Assembly (NCBI GenBank): GCA_907165065.1
Contig: OU015541.1
Span: forward strand, 6,510,001-6,574,000
Reading direction: 5' to 3'
From: Caprimulgus europaeus
Lineage: Eukaryota > Chordata > Aves > Caprimulgiformes > Caprimulgidae
DNA length: 64,000 nucleotides
The stretch's first letter is position 1, and every line of letters starts with the position of its first letter. Made by a program: the position numbers and the translations under genes. Below the pieces are notes generated by a model. The model saw nothing but the letters and a program-made list of their open reading frames with translations. It made no database searches and was not told where the DNA came from. Of this stretch, positions 48,759 to 61,447 are shown one piece after another.

Positions 48759-51700
48759 GCATTTAATGCACAGGAGATCTTCCAGTTCAGTGTAGCATAA
48801 TCTGTTGCACATAAATATTTTTCTTTATTAAAACCAGGATCAAAACCAGGTCAAACAGAAATACCTAAAATTTGCAATACCATCCGTTTCTGTGCTAGAT
48901 ATTCACTGGGGAAATAGAAAGGCAAAACCCTCTGAAACAGGGTTTCCTTCTAACGTGTTTGGTTGGTTTTCCAGTTTTGTTCAGAACTTGTTTGCATAGT
49001 CACACTATCCATCATGTGAAATGAAGAGGAACTGTCCATTTCAGCCTAAAACATCTCCTTTGCTTCAAAATACTGGATTTGTGCTTATGTTAAAAAGCAG
49101 AGGTGATATTTAGGTGATTTATGTGATTTAATTTAATAATGTTCTCTTTGGAATTGCTGAGGGTTTCTATTTTGATACTTCTTGGCTTCTTTGTTGAGCC
49201 AAACTTCTTCAGTGTATTCAAAGGATGTTGAAGAAAGGCCAGTTTCAGCTTTTGTTCACCTGTGCCTGTGGAGGCAGAATGGCTTGGGGAAAAAAAAAAT
49301 CCCTTCCCTGCACTTCCTCTATTTCTCGCAAGTTCTCGTTTGATCTTGGTAAATACTTTTATTTCCTTGTATCCAGTCCAATGCTCCATGTGACTGACCA
49401 TTGCTGCTGCTCCTACCACTGGTGCTGAGGTGCAGCCCAGAGCCAGGCTCTGGCGCAGAGAGGGGCTTCTGCTGCAGAGCTCCCTGGGGCAGGACAACGA
49501 GTCCTGGGAATTCTCACAGTGACTTTAACTCTGCTCTTCACAGGGAGTCAACAGATGATTTCCTGGTCGTATCCTGCCTCTTGTGCTTCTCTAACATGTC
49601 AGTCCCACTGCAAGCATCCGTAAAGGCAGGAGCAAGCAGTTACCAAGCAGGCTCTGAGTCCAGACTGACTCCTTTTAGATGCTGGTATAGAAAGAAAAAA
49701 GTGAACTTCACCTCCTGGCAGGGAAGCAGCTTCTCTCCAGAGCAGGGCTGAACCTCACCAGCTGGGATACCTGGCTTATCTGTATCAGGGCTTTCCATGC
49801 TGCCTTACTGGGACTTTGAAGGTAGAAACTGGAAGAATGAGCTATTCATAAATGTAAGGCATAAGGAACCCTTCTTGACTTTCCATTTTGAGCTGTAAAG
49901 GTGTGTGTGATGTCTATAGAACCTTACACCCTGAAATATTCATCAGTGGTCTTTTGCTGTTCTTGGCAGTCATTTGGAGAAGAGAGAAAGAAGGGGCTCT
50001 ACTCATTCTGAAAATCTAAATAATCCCTGCAATGCAGCCCCAAGTGTTCTCTCTCTCAAAATAAAGATGCATGTAAGACAATTATCACTTTCAGGTGTGA
50101 GAAAGACCAGGGTATCCACTCCTCCCTTATCCCCTGTCCCATCAGTGATTCCCAGCTCTGCTTGTTGACATCACTGACTTCAAAGCCCAGAGGATCTGTC
50201 TGAGAGTGTCTCAGCCACAGGCTGGAGCACCTTGGCAGGGCAGCTCAGGTAGCATGTGGAAGGTGTCAGTCTCCCAACAGCAACTAAAATAAAATTATTG
50301 AAAGCCCCTACACCACAAAACTTCTATGGTAGGTGGAGTGAGCACATGAGAGGAAGGATGGATGGACAGATGGAAGGCCAAATGCCAGTGCCCAGCCAGC
50401 TAATGACCACAAACATTTAATGTAAAGCACAAACCCAGCATCCTACAGGTTGGTTATTTTTCTGCTGGTCTCCTTTGCAGCTGGGAGTGTCTCTCAACCT
50501 GCTGTTGCTCCTCCCTGTGGAGATCCAGGCTGTGCTGAAGGTATCACTTTTCTCTTTCGTCTTTGCAGTTCAAGGCACAGTCTCTGGTCACTGGGCAGTA
50601 CGTGTAAGCCCTTTATAGTGCCAGCCCTTAATGTCAGGATGTTTTTTATCCAGTACCTCAGTTTCTTGATGTACCCATTAACCTAGTCTAAGAAATGACA
50701 CAATTGCAATGTGCTTCCTTTGGAGCAGGTACTTTACCCCTCTGGTCCCTTCAGCCTTTTCTTCTATTCTGCTCCTTTCTGTTAGAAAAATGAACTGTTC
50801 TCTCTTCAGTTGCTCCTCTTTTTTCTCCCACTTCTTTTTTCATGGTTTACCTTCAACATGTTTCCCCACATCACTTTCTGCTGATTAACACCCTCAGTAT
50901 GCTTGCTGTCGTACTAGGTCAAAACCCCACCTTACACTATGGAGTCATTAGGAGCTCTGGCTTCCTCTGTTTTTCAGTACTGTTCCACAGAAAAAAAGAA
51001 AGAGCCCATTTAAAAAACAGGTTTAGGCAGTAATTCTGAGGTCAAACAAGTTCCTAGTGAAAGGCTTTGTTTTTCAACTCCGATTTTTTGTATGAGCATT
51101 CCAGCTCTGCTGAAATGTTTGTGCTTGAATGAGAGGCAAAAATGTTCCTATGAAGAGAATGTGGTGTTTGTTTTATTTGTTTTGGGTTTTTTTTAATAAT
51201 TTCTTTCAAACTCTCATTTTTTTAACCTGAAATGACTTATTTTATGACGTCCTTTTCCTGGGTATGAAAATGTTTCAGAAAATTATTTAATGAAAGAAGA
51301 AAGGGACATACAAACTTTTTTTTTACTTTTGCCTATTAAACAAATATTTCAGGTTGATTAAAAGCATACTTGTCAGGTTGTTTTGTTTTTTTTTAATTTC
51401 CACAAAAATATGAGTTCACACAGGGTTATCCACAATATGCTACTGAAAAAACACCTGGGGATTTAGCATTTTATCTGAAATCTGAAACACCTAAATTGTC
51501 TTTTTAGCCCAAGAAACACAAGGAAAGCGTGGCAGATGCACGCTGGTGGGAGTGGGACCACCCTTGGGGATTGTGGCCAGCAGCACTTTCAGAGAGGCCA
51601 TGGCAAGGCAGGGCACAGCTTCTCCAGGCAAAGGACAGCCCTGCTTGGCAGCAAACACACCTAGTGCAGGTACTAAAGAGGAAAAAGCAGTTACAAAGTC

Positions 51701-54700
51701 ATCTTTGACATCGTTTTTTTTCCTTATTGTCAGAATTGTTCATGTTGTGCTGAAGTAACATGTACACTGCAGGTACAACACATTTACCTTGTGCATCAGT
51801 CAGGCGATGCACAGAGTGTCCTTGTTCTTCCCTGTTGGTTCAAAACCCATTTCCCCATACTTTTGCTCTCACTAGAAGTAGTTTATTTAAGTGTCAAATT
51901 TTCCCATGTATTTGCTGCAGCACATGATTCTGACATATGTTTGAATCTATTAACTGGGGCAGGGGGGGAAAAGAAAATTACACCAGAGCCTTTATTAGGG
52001 GAAGGTGTAATTAATGACTTCAGATTAATTGAAAATGTTTGCTCTAAAAGTAGCAATTGAGCTCCATTCTGATTAACTACTTTCTTCCAGACTTTGTAAC
52101 CTTGTAGAACGTGCTGCTCAGCAGGCAGTGGAGGTGAAAGACCATTTAATATATCTTCAGAACCTTTATAAAAGAAACCTGTCATTTTCTCATTCTAAAA
52201 TGGTCTGTGGTGCTATAATCACATTATAAGCAGAAGTTCCTTGAGATTCTTTAATTTAAAAAGAAAATCGTAGTTCCTCAAGGGCTGAGGACTCTAAGGA
52301 GGAATAGGCCAATAATAGAAATTGGATTCTGAGTGAATTAGTTGCTATTTTATTTTAAACAACTGACTTAAGTTAGCTGTAAAAGAAACCTGTTTCCCAT
52401 GATTTCTTTTTCCCGTTTAGTGAAAAATTTCCATCCTGTCATGCTGGACATAGAATACTCAGAATTGAGAGCATTGAAAGAGAGGCAATCTTTTATTAAA
52501 GATTTTTTTTAGAAGATGTGGACTTAGTCAGGCCCTGTTACATTATTGGCATTTGTTAAGCTAACAGTCTTTCAAATAATAGGATTTATTTTTTAATCAG
52601 TTCAAATGATTAAAAACTGTTTATATTAGCATAAATTTACTTTCTTTTCCATTCATATTGCCTTAAATAATCTTGGGAGAATTCATTCCTAATCCTTTCC
52701 CTCTCACACTTTGTTATTCTGGTCTCTCTTGAGTCCATCTACAGTGTTCAGGTGAAGCTGGTGAATCCCATGTGGCTGCCAGTGCCTACTTTTAGACACA
52801 GGTTTCAGATCTGTTTTGGGCATGCTGAGGACCTGCCTAGAAGGTGAATGGCTTGGCCAACTCTGCAATGTGTTGCCTTCCACAGCTTGTGTCTGGCTTC
52901 CAGCCTGAATTCAGGCTGCCTACATTTGCCTCCTACTTTTGCAGTGCTGTCTTTTGGCTGATTTCTGACAAATAAATCGGTTGAGCTCCCCAGCCAAAGG
53001 TCCATAACTGCGCTAGCAAAGCAGGTGGGATTTATGCTCATGAGTACATGGGGCTGGGCCAGGGAGCCTTGCCTTTGCACCCAGAGTGGTCCATTGTCAC
53101 CTCTCTTCACTGAACGTCTCAACTTCCTCTCCCTGCATTGATTCTAATAAAAAAAAATTGCTTCTAGGTTAGTGGAGGAAGGAGACCTGTCATCAAAACA
53201 AAATGCTTCAATCCCTGTCACTTTTTAAAAAATGAACTTTGAAGAAGATGCTTAATGGCTTTTTTTTTTCCCTTTTGCCTCTGTTTGGAGCAGAAGAAAT
53301 TTCAAAAGATGAAGAGTCCACCTTCCAGCTGTGTCTATTCAGAACTTTTAATAGCTGAATTAATTGTGATATGTTTTTGTGTCATAATGGGAATCACCAT
53401 ATGTCGGTGGGAAAACTGAGATATGTCTTCTCTGTAAGTGCTGAACAATACTTGTCAGAGCCAGGGTTAGATTTCAGGAATGCCTTACTGTTAACTCCTT
53501 CTTCTGATCACTAGACTGTCTCCTCAGGTACAGACAGCAAAGGCAGAGTTTAAAATGCTGTTTATCTTTGCAGGACTCTTGTACATTAACCTGCAGGTGC
53601 CTTTGTGCTTTCATCCAATATGCACGTATTCATGCTGGAGTTTGAAGACATGTTAAAGATTGCTGCTGTGCATAAAAATGTTGCTGTGAAAACTGAGCAT
53701 TGTATTTGTAATTCCTCAGGCAAACTTTGTTACATTCAGTATGAAATTTGTTTTGGTAACAAACATGTTGAGTGTTCAGATAGATCCAATGTGCAGTGAT
53801 AAATCATAATTTCAGTATTCATGGCTCAATGATTTCAGGAAGTCACTGGAACATAAATATCAGTTCAGGAAAAGCAAACAAACAATTTCTACTTTTTTTT
53901 TTGGTCTTTTCACAGAGCTGCCATAAGGAAGCAAAGCATCGTTATTGTTTCTTTCAGTTCTCAGCATAAAAGGAAGTAACACTTAATAAAAGCCATTGGC
54001 TGCAAGATCTCATAAGAGAAAGAGAAGCGGAGAGAAAGAACGAGACCCGTGCTGTGGAAAAGCAGGTGTGATTCATGGAAAAGCTGTAGTTTGCAACCCT
54101 ATGGGATATTGATGAAACAAACAGAATTTTCACAGACATGGATAATACAAGAGCACAAGACACTTTTTCACAGGTAAAGGCAGAAACTGTTATGGCTTGT
54201 GTGAAAGTGCTGTTTGTTGTGGGTAACTGAAGACATGGCATAGCAGAGACTGAAAATGACTTTGTATTTTATTGGCAAGGAATTTGCAGTAGGTTGCTTA
54301 ATGTAATTGATTATTAAGCAATATGAGCTCAGGCTGGTCTAATATATCAGGAAGTGTTTGCAGAAGGTGTGTATGAAACCATATTTTCCTGTGCTTTATT
54401 CTTAAGAAAGTTGAAATGTGTGAGGTTTTCCTGATACAAAGAAAGAGACAAAGAGAAAATCAGTCTTTGTGTTGCCATGTTAGAGAGGATTTATCAATAC
54501 TATGTATTATGTGCGCTAAAAATTTCCATAAGGTAATTGGAGTGGAAAAAAAGTGGTTTATATTATAGGCAAATGCAGTCTTTTGATAATCATACTGGAA
54601 TTTGTAGTGATTGATATGCCAGAATTGAACATCCATCAGCTTGCAGCGCTATTGAACTTGTCTGAGGGTGCCTGCCGGATACACAGTTGTTGTAGCACTC

Positions 54701-56076
54701 TGCTTGTTTCAATACTTGCGTGTTTGGAAGTTTGTTATGTGGAGAATTAAGCAGTGGAAAGCTCTCCTCTAACTAGAATAGCCGATAGCATGGATTGGCA
54801 GAGGCTCCCTGGTGTGTGACCTGGAGTAAAGAGTGATTTAGGAGAAAGAATGATTGTGTGATGTGGAGGCTGAGAAGGTGTGGTGGGGCCTGAGTTAGTT
54901 TTGGGCAGCTACTGAGGATGGCTTGGCTAGCAATTACTGTGTGCTTTGAGCAGAACATGAGATCTGAGCAGAATCCAGCCCTGTTTGCGTGATTCCCCCT
55001 TTTCACTGGGAAGTATGAGACACTAATTGGAAAGATTTTCTAGGCAAGGTTCTAGAAAAACCCAGAACAATTTCACAAACCAGGGTGAAAATTTCTAACT
55101 GTTTGGTTTGTCAAAAAAGAAAAAGGGCACAGGACAAATTGCTGCCTTTGCTTACCTCCATACAACATCAACCTCCCTGGTCTTGGAAGATTTTGTGGAG
55201 GGCAATGCAATGGGTGGCTCCAAAGACAGTGTCATTTATCCTGACAGATATCAATGACTTCACCTGAAGTAATAACACCTGAAGTGTAATAAAATTGCAG
55301 GTCCTGTCTAGCCCTATAACGACATACTGAGGTGCTGGGATCTATTTGTAGAAGCTGTTGATAATAGTGGTGTTGAAAAGGCACAAATCCAGTCTGGAAG
55401 TGTTTTCCCTTTCTCTGCTGTCTACAGTTCTTGTGTTTATTGCTTGGCATCGACACACATGCCCGAGTTGCAGCTTATGAATCGTTGCTCTTATTTCTTC
55501 AGGTATTGCTGGGGGTGTCAGGGCCAGCACAGATGTAGAAATAACCAATGTTTGCTACCAGAAGGGGCTTACATGAATGAGAATCAGAAAACAGGAAACC
55601 ATAACCAGATGGTGCCACTTTTCCCTTTCTTTCACTCCCCAAGGCCTGCAATAAAGCATAAGCACAAAACTCAGGTTGTATGATCACCAAAATATTTGTA
55701 AAGCTAAACTGCATCTGAGAAAAATGTGTCATAAACTTTTTGTGAGCTTCTTCTCAAACTTGACTATATATCTTCCTGAGGCTTTTCATCTAAGTCTTCT
55801 GAGAGCTGATAAGATTATGGTGCAAGGTGGAACGGTTGCTTTTCCACCCTCCTTTCCTTTAATCAATGATGTTAATGTACTTTATCCCCATAGTTTTCTC
55901 ATACAATTCTTGTTAGACTTTTTGTTAAGGTCCATCTCTCTTAGGTGACTGACTTTTTTTTTATCTCCACCACCCTTGTCTTTTCCAAGGTGGCTTAAAG
56001 CAGATTTTCCCTGTGTATTTACCAAGGGATCATTTCATTTAAATAAGGCCAAATGATTCCATATCTTCTGATATGC

Positions 56077-56096
56077 ATATTCATGAACATGAATAT
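56077..56096. repeat. Short near-palindrome (9-bp arms)
   Basis: ATATTCATG and CATGAATAT flank a two-base AA centre and are exact reverse complements. The preceding ATATGCATAT is also palindrome-rich. The site is small and may be chance. Confidence 0.6.
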
Positions 56097-58455
56097 CAGG
56101 GGCAGTTCTCATAGCCTCTGAGATGGGCTGTTGTTGTTAGACTACAAATCAGAAATGGGATGTTCTGCTGAGCTACTGGGGCTTCTAATGACTTGACTGT
56201 ACATATTGTGTGGTCAGTACAGCACAGGTGTGAATTCAGAACAATCCACTCCTTGCGGTTAACATCAAATGTCAACCAGAGCAGAGGACTTGTGAGACAG
56301 TTCAGCTTCCTTGGTCTGGCTGGTGTTTTGAACCCAGATATTTGTAGGTTCTGCAGAAGTGCTGGATGAGATGTACTGTGTAAGTGCATATTACTTTGAG
56401 ACGTCACCTACTCTTAAAGCCAGAATCAGGTGTGGGTGGAATAAAGCATCAGTATGGAAACAGTCTGTGTGGGAACCAGACCTCACCTTTCCTGGATCCA
56501 TCTGAAAAACACCTCAAAGCTTGAGAATGTATAAGATGATCAAAAGACCCTGGGAGGCTGCACTGAATTTTCATGTGTTTGCTACTTAGTGGGAAGTAGC
56601 CCATTAAATAAAAAGGATAAGAGAGGCCCATGGAGCCCAGATGAAGTACATCCAGAGGCCTGTCTTCCTCATCACCCACACAAAGGTGAAATCCCTCAGT
56701 TAAACTTCCCGCTACTGAGCTATTTGGAGCTCAATCTGTCTTGTTCCATTTTCAATATTGTTCAAGTTCCTGAAACTGGGAGCATGATGAATATTGCTGA
56801 GCCTCTTTTTGAAGGGAAATTATTTCCTGAGTTAAGAAAGGACTTAAAGACCCAACACAAATAGATGTCCAACCAACTGATCCTGAGGAACTTGGCCGTG
56901 TTTGGAAACTGTAGTATACCTTTATAGGGAGGTATTAAGAATGTAGCAAAAACATTTATTCAGGCAAGGATTATATTCTGCTAAATCTGTCAGAGTTGAG
57001 GAGGAGAGTGGCAAGGAGAAATAGCCCTTTTTTTACCTAAGTACTTTGCCAGGATGATTTATTAACCAGAATCCTGGAGGGAGGGGGGAAAAGTTAGGTC
57101 AGAAATGATATATCAGCAGGTGGATGGTCTTTGGGGTTTTTCCTTAAGCTCTCAGACCTTGTTTTGATTACAACATAATGAAGAGTTTGTTCATTAAATG
57201 TTCCAGCTAACAAATGTAAAACTCATGGAGATGCTGGATTCTCAGTTAAACACGCATGAAATCGGTGTTGTGTTCTCTACGTTGCGCTTCATACTTTTTG
57301 CTTAGCAGGTGTTAACTAATATGATCTAATAAGTCTCAAGTATAATGAAATGAGTCTTGTTCAGCATTTAATAATTTTAGCAGCCCAATTCTTGCTTGAT
57401 GTGCAGCTTTCTTTTACAAGATATTAGGTCACAAGATGAGATTGTAAGCCTGAGAACAGAAAGATGCATGCTTTTCTCCAAAATAGAAGTCATTGTTAAA
57501 TGGTCTGGTAATCTTTGTTTCTTTGCAAGATTAATTAGACTATCATGTTAATAAGCAAATATGATAATCCTCACTGGTTCTTATAACTGTATATTATTTT
57601 AGTTACTGTTACTAAAGGCATAAAACATTATTATTTCAGTAAAAAACTGAAATACTTCTATACGAACCACCTTCTTTATTCTATTTCAGTCCATTTTGTA
57701 GTACAGTGTTTAAGTTATAGCCCAATAAAACAAGAAATTACTAGATAAATTCACACTTAGGTATTGTTTTGAGTTAAAGCATAATTTCATATAGTCAGGA
57801 CACACACTGCATAATTTTGTGCTGGCAGGCCACTGAAATAAATGGGAGTTTTACTCTTGTAATGCATGTGCCTAGTGTAAAACTCTCTCTGAATGCTTTT
57901 GAAAATCTTCCCATAGTAGCTACTTCAAAGGCAAACTGCCTCTATTTAGGTAATTCAGATTGCACTCAATTAATTTTAACTGACAACGGTGTTCAGCAAG
58001 AAATAAGTTCCTTATCAAATAAAAATCTTACTTTTTTAAAAAGAAAGGATTCACTGTATTTATGTTTTTAATGTAGTTTATCTTTGTAAAGGCCAATGTT
58101 TGGAGAAAAACAAAGTGACAGTGGAAGAAGATGTAAACTTCATTTAATAATGACACACAAAAAAAGAAAACTGAACATGTTGGCCATTTATTACACAAAC
58201 CATTGGCACAAGGTGGAAACGAGTTCATACTGGGAACTCCTGCACTTTTGTTGTAGTGCCTACCTCCAGCCTTTGTAATGCCAGTTGTGGTGTAAAGCTT
58301 TCCACATGCTTTCCCTGCCCATTCACTGTCGCATTCTGATCAGATATACTTCTAGCACGAATGGGGCAGCTGACACTTTAATCATTGTAATCTATAGAAA
58401 AAATGGGAAGGTTTCACTGTTCATTGTGTGCTGTGCACACTGAGGTCTCTCTCTG

Positions 58456-58472
58456 TACATACATACATACAC
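58456..58472. repeat. (ACAT)n microsatellite
   Basis: About four tandem ACAT units. The array is short and probably polymorphic. Confidence 0.75.
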
Positions 58473-59717
58473 AGGAGTCTCATGGTGTCTCAGCATATGA
58501 CTGTAGCCACACCAGCACTTCAACTGTGCCACTTTACAGGCATGGAGGACTTACTATCCTACCTAAAAATCCTGCAATCTTAATTTCTGCTTTGAGTACT
58601 ATCTGAAAAGATATTTTGGTAGGTATTTAAGCAAATCTCTAGCAGGTAATTCACATGCCATGTTAAGATTAAATTTAATATTGCACCTGCTTAACATGAA
58701 GTAAGTGAAGCAGCAAAATCACAGAATCCATGAATTTTATCATCATGCTTTTAGATAGGTAAAATCCTCACTTTATATTTATAAGCAACTGGACTGAGAT
58801 TTAAAGGAAGTGTGAGAGAGTGGAAAACTCATAAAAATACTATTCAGAGACTGCTGTGAATTTTTATTTGAAGATGCAGAAGTGTACAACTGTGTGTTTA
58901 TACTGAAAGACCACCACTTGGAAACACCCCCTTTAGCTTTAATTGTCAGTACTAAATAAACTTAATAGGCAACCAGCACCAAATGGGTGTGGGGTGGAAA
59001 TTAGAATGACCATTAATGTGCTGATCATATTTGATCTCCATCAGTGTCAACAAACTGAAGCACTGTAGTCTTGGCTCTGCACAGCCAAGGGCATCTCCTG
59101 TCCTGCCTTAGATTGCTCAGGCCCTTAGTATAAGCCTGGCTAAAACAGGACCTAGGATATAGGAGTTGGGATTTGGAAAACATCATTGTATTTCTTATGA
59201 GATGAGGTTTGCTGTGTAAGGTTTCTCTGTAGGTCTTGCTCCTTGGTGCTTCATCACAGAGGTAATGCTGAGGCTGCGTAATACCCAACCAAGCACTGTT
59301 GGTTTTGATAAAGTAGCACATGGTTTCCTGAAAGGAGGGGTTTTCAGGGAGCATCTCTACATTGGGAATAAACTCTCATAGGCTGGATGAAGTTTTCCAA
59401 AATCTTTTAAATCTCTGACTGCCACTTTCCCTGAAAGTGATGCTTTGAAAAGCAGTGAAACCATCTGTTATTTGCACTCAGGCTTGGACTTAAATGCAAA
59501 ACAAATGTGCAACATTTGGGTCAAATAAGAAGGAAGTTAGGTATGGCACAAACCTAGTAAGGCATCTATCAAAGCACCATCCAAGGCTCTAGCATCCCAC
59601 AGTGTCCACAGAGCTTTTTGTTTAATTCTTATTAAAGGCGCTCAGTAATGGGAGATTCCATAGTCTTCCCTAGATAGCTCAGTAGTTAGCATTATCCTTA
59701 CCATTTTCCAAACTTCT

Positions 59718-60440
59718 AAGCTGAACCTCTTTTGTTGTAATTTAAATTGTATGTCCTATCCTACCAGACAGAGAGCAGCCTGCTCCTTTCTTTTTTGCAG
59801 CAGCTGTTTATGTAGCTGAAGGCTGTGACTCCCCCAGCCTTCCCTAGCCCGTGAAATCCCTGTCCTTCCTCTCGTTCCTTGTAGGCTGTATTTTTCCAAA
59901 GCTCTGATTATTCTCATCTGGACTCCTCCAACATGTCCAACTCTTTTCTGGAGATGTGGAAAACTTCACACACTATTCCAGCAGAATTATTGATGCTGAG
60001 TACTGGAGAGATGACTTGTGTTTTGCAGACTATGCCGCTGTCTATAACCTCCCAGTGGGATATTTGCTTTTATTGCCACAGCATGACGTTGTTAACTTGT
60101 GTCAGTTCGTAAGCTACTATAACTTCTAGGTCTTTTTCTGAAGAAAATATGTTTCTCAGCCAGTCCCTGTGAAGCTGATAATTCCTGCTGAACTTTTTCA
60201 AGATTTTTTTTTTTCCACTTGTTGATTTGTATATTATTGCTTCTCTCATTTGTCAAGCTTGTTTTGAACTTGAATCCCCCTTGCAACCTGCTTGCAGTTC
60301 TTTTCACCTTCATGTCAAAGACTGCAAATTTAATAAACAAAATCTCTAGTCCATCACCAAATTGTTAATGAAAACGCTGGATAGTACCAAATGAAGTTAG
60401 TCTCCTGTGCAACACTGCTCAATTTATCCTTTGAATTTTA
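59718..60440 (-). mobile_element. Old, highly diverged CR1 LINE fragment
   Basis: On the plus strand, blocks in the order of the CR1 reverse complement can be followed at low similarity. They are ATGTCCTATCC (59752-59762), a GTAGCTGAAGGCTGTGACTCCCCCAGCCTTCC block near 59812, a CATCTGGACTCCTCCAACA block, ACTTCTAGGTCTTTTTCTG (60121-60139, matching the CR1 'cacctccaggtccctttct' segment), CTCAGCCAGTCCCTGTGAAG, AAAGACTGCAAATTTAATAAAC, and CACCAAATTGTTAATGAAAACGC with TAGTACC. The order and spacing make this convincing despite many substitutions and indels. It extends further into the CR1 ORF2 side than the copy at 30242. The ends are approximate. The copy is long dead and probably predates much of bird diversification. 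Confidence 0.82.
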
Positions 60441-61400
60441 ACAGCGAAACTCTGGTAATTACTTTGTGAGTGTCATTTCCTGATGAGTTCCAAGTGCTGT
60501 TGGAGCAGGAAGGTCCTGCTGAGAACATGCTGGTCTGTCAAGTGATGATCGAGGGAAACTCTAAAGTAATTGCTTCATGTGAGACCTCTAAATTGTCAGT
60601 TTTTCACAGGGAACTTTAAGAAATGTTTAGACATTGAGATTCCTCAATATGGTGATACCTTCAAAACTGCAAGTATTGCATTTTATGCTGAACTGTATAC
60701 ATGTCACTAGGCACCAGTTTGTATTTTAAGTTCCTAAATATTTTTCAGACTAGCTCTTTGAGTTTTTGATGTTGTACTTAATCACTATATACTCTTATAC
60801 CAATAAAAAAACAAATTATAATAAAACACCTCTGGGCTCCTACTGAAAGTGGCAGCATTTCCAGTGTTTTCAAGGAAACCGAGCTTCTGTTTGATGAATA
60901 CCTTCTTCTTTGAATAAATGTTGACATATATTATTCAGCCAGATATAGATCTGAACAAATAACGCAAAACATTATTACAGATGGATAATTTATTTGATGA
61001 ATAGCAGCTGTGTTTGACAAATAATGTTAGTCTATCTCTATGACTGGCTACAAAAGATGGTATTGCCACAGAAAAATATCACATCAGTCATCTGTATTGA
61101 TATTTCATGTAAATTACAAGTGAATGCTTTTCAGATACCCCAATCATAGAAAACAACCACTCCCCTGTAAATATATGGGAGCAATCAGTACACCTTGGGC
61201 CAAGTTCAAACCTGGTAGAAGTGAATATGTTAAGAGATGAAAGTTGATAACACCAGGCTGGAACTTTTAAGGCAACCCAGATTGTGTCCACTGTCTTTAA
61301 ATCACTTAAATGACATGTTCAACATGCAAGTGCAGTGGAGTTCAGCATAATATCGTGAGGAAGTCAAATATCCACACTAAACTAAGCCAGTGCCTCAGGT

Positions 61401-61447
61401 TTAAAAAAAGAAACAAACAACCCCCCAAAAAAACAACCAAAAAAAAA
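61401..61447. repeat. A/C low-complexity tract
   Basis: About 47 bases almost entirely of A and C (AAACAAACAACCCCCC, then AAAAAAACAACC), with a single G near the left end. It belongs to the same class as the other A/C tracts in the window. Confidence 0.75.

Larger units (their letters stand above)
36421..59717. other. Gene-free stretch upstream of MC3R
   Basis: I recognise no gene, RNA gene or transposon across about 23 kb. Open frames of 60-135 codons occur on both strands, often overlapping each other. Those I checked start at GTG or TTG or show no family features. The interval contains a homopurine tract (43678-43730), a homopyrimidine tract (48721-48758), a tetranucleotide microsatellite (58456-58472), G/T tracts (36781-36809 and 51163-51194), and a GC-richer patch at 47300-47530 without CpG density. 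In mammals the interval upstream of MC3R toward CBLN4 is likewise a gene desert, so any function is probably regulatory. Confidence 0.55.
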
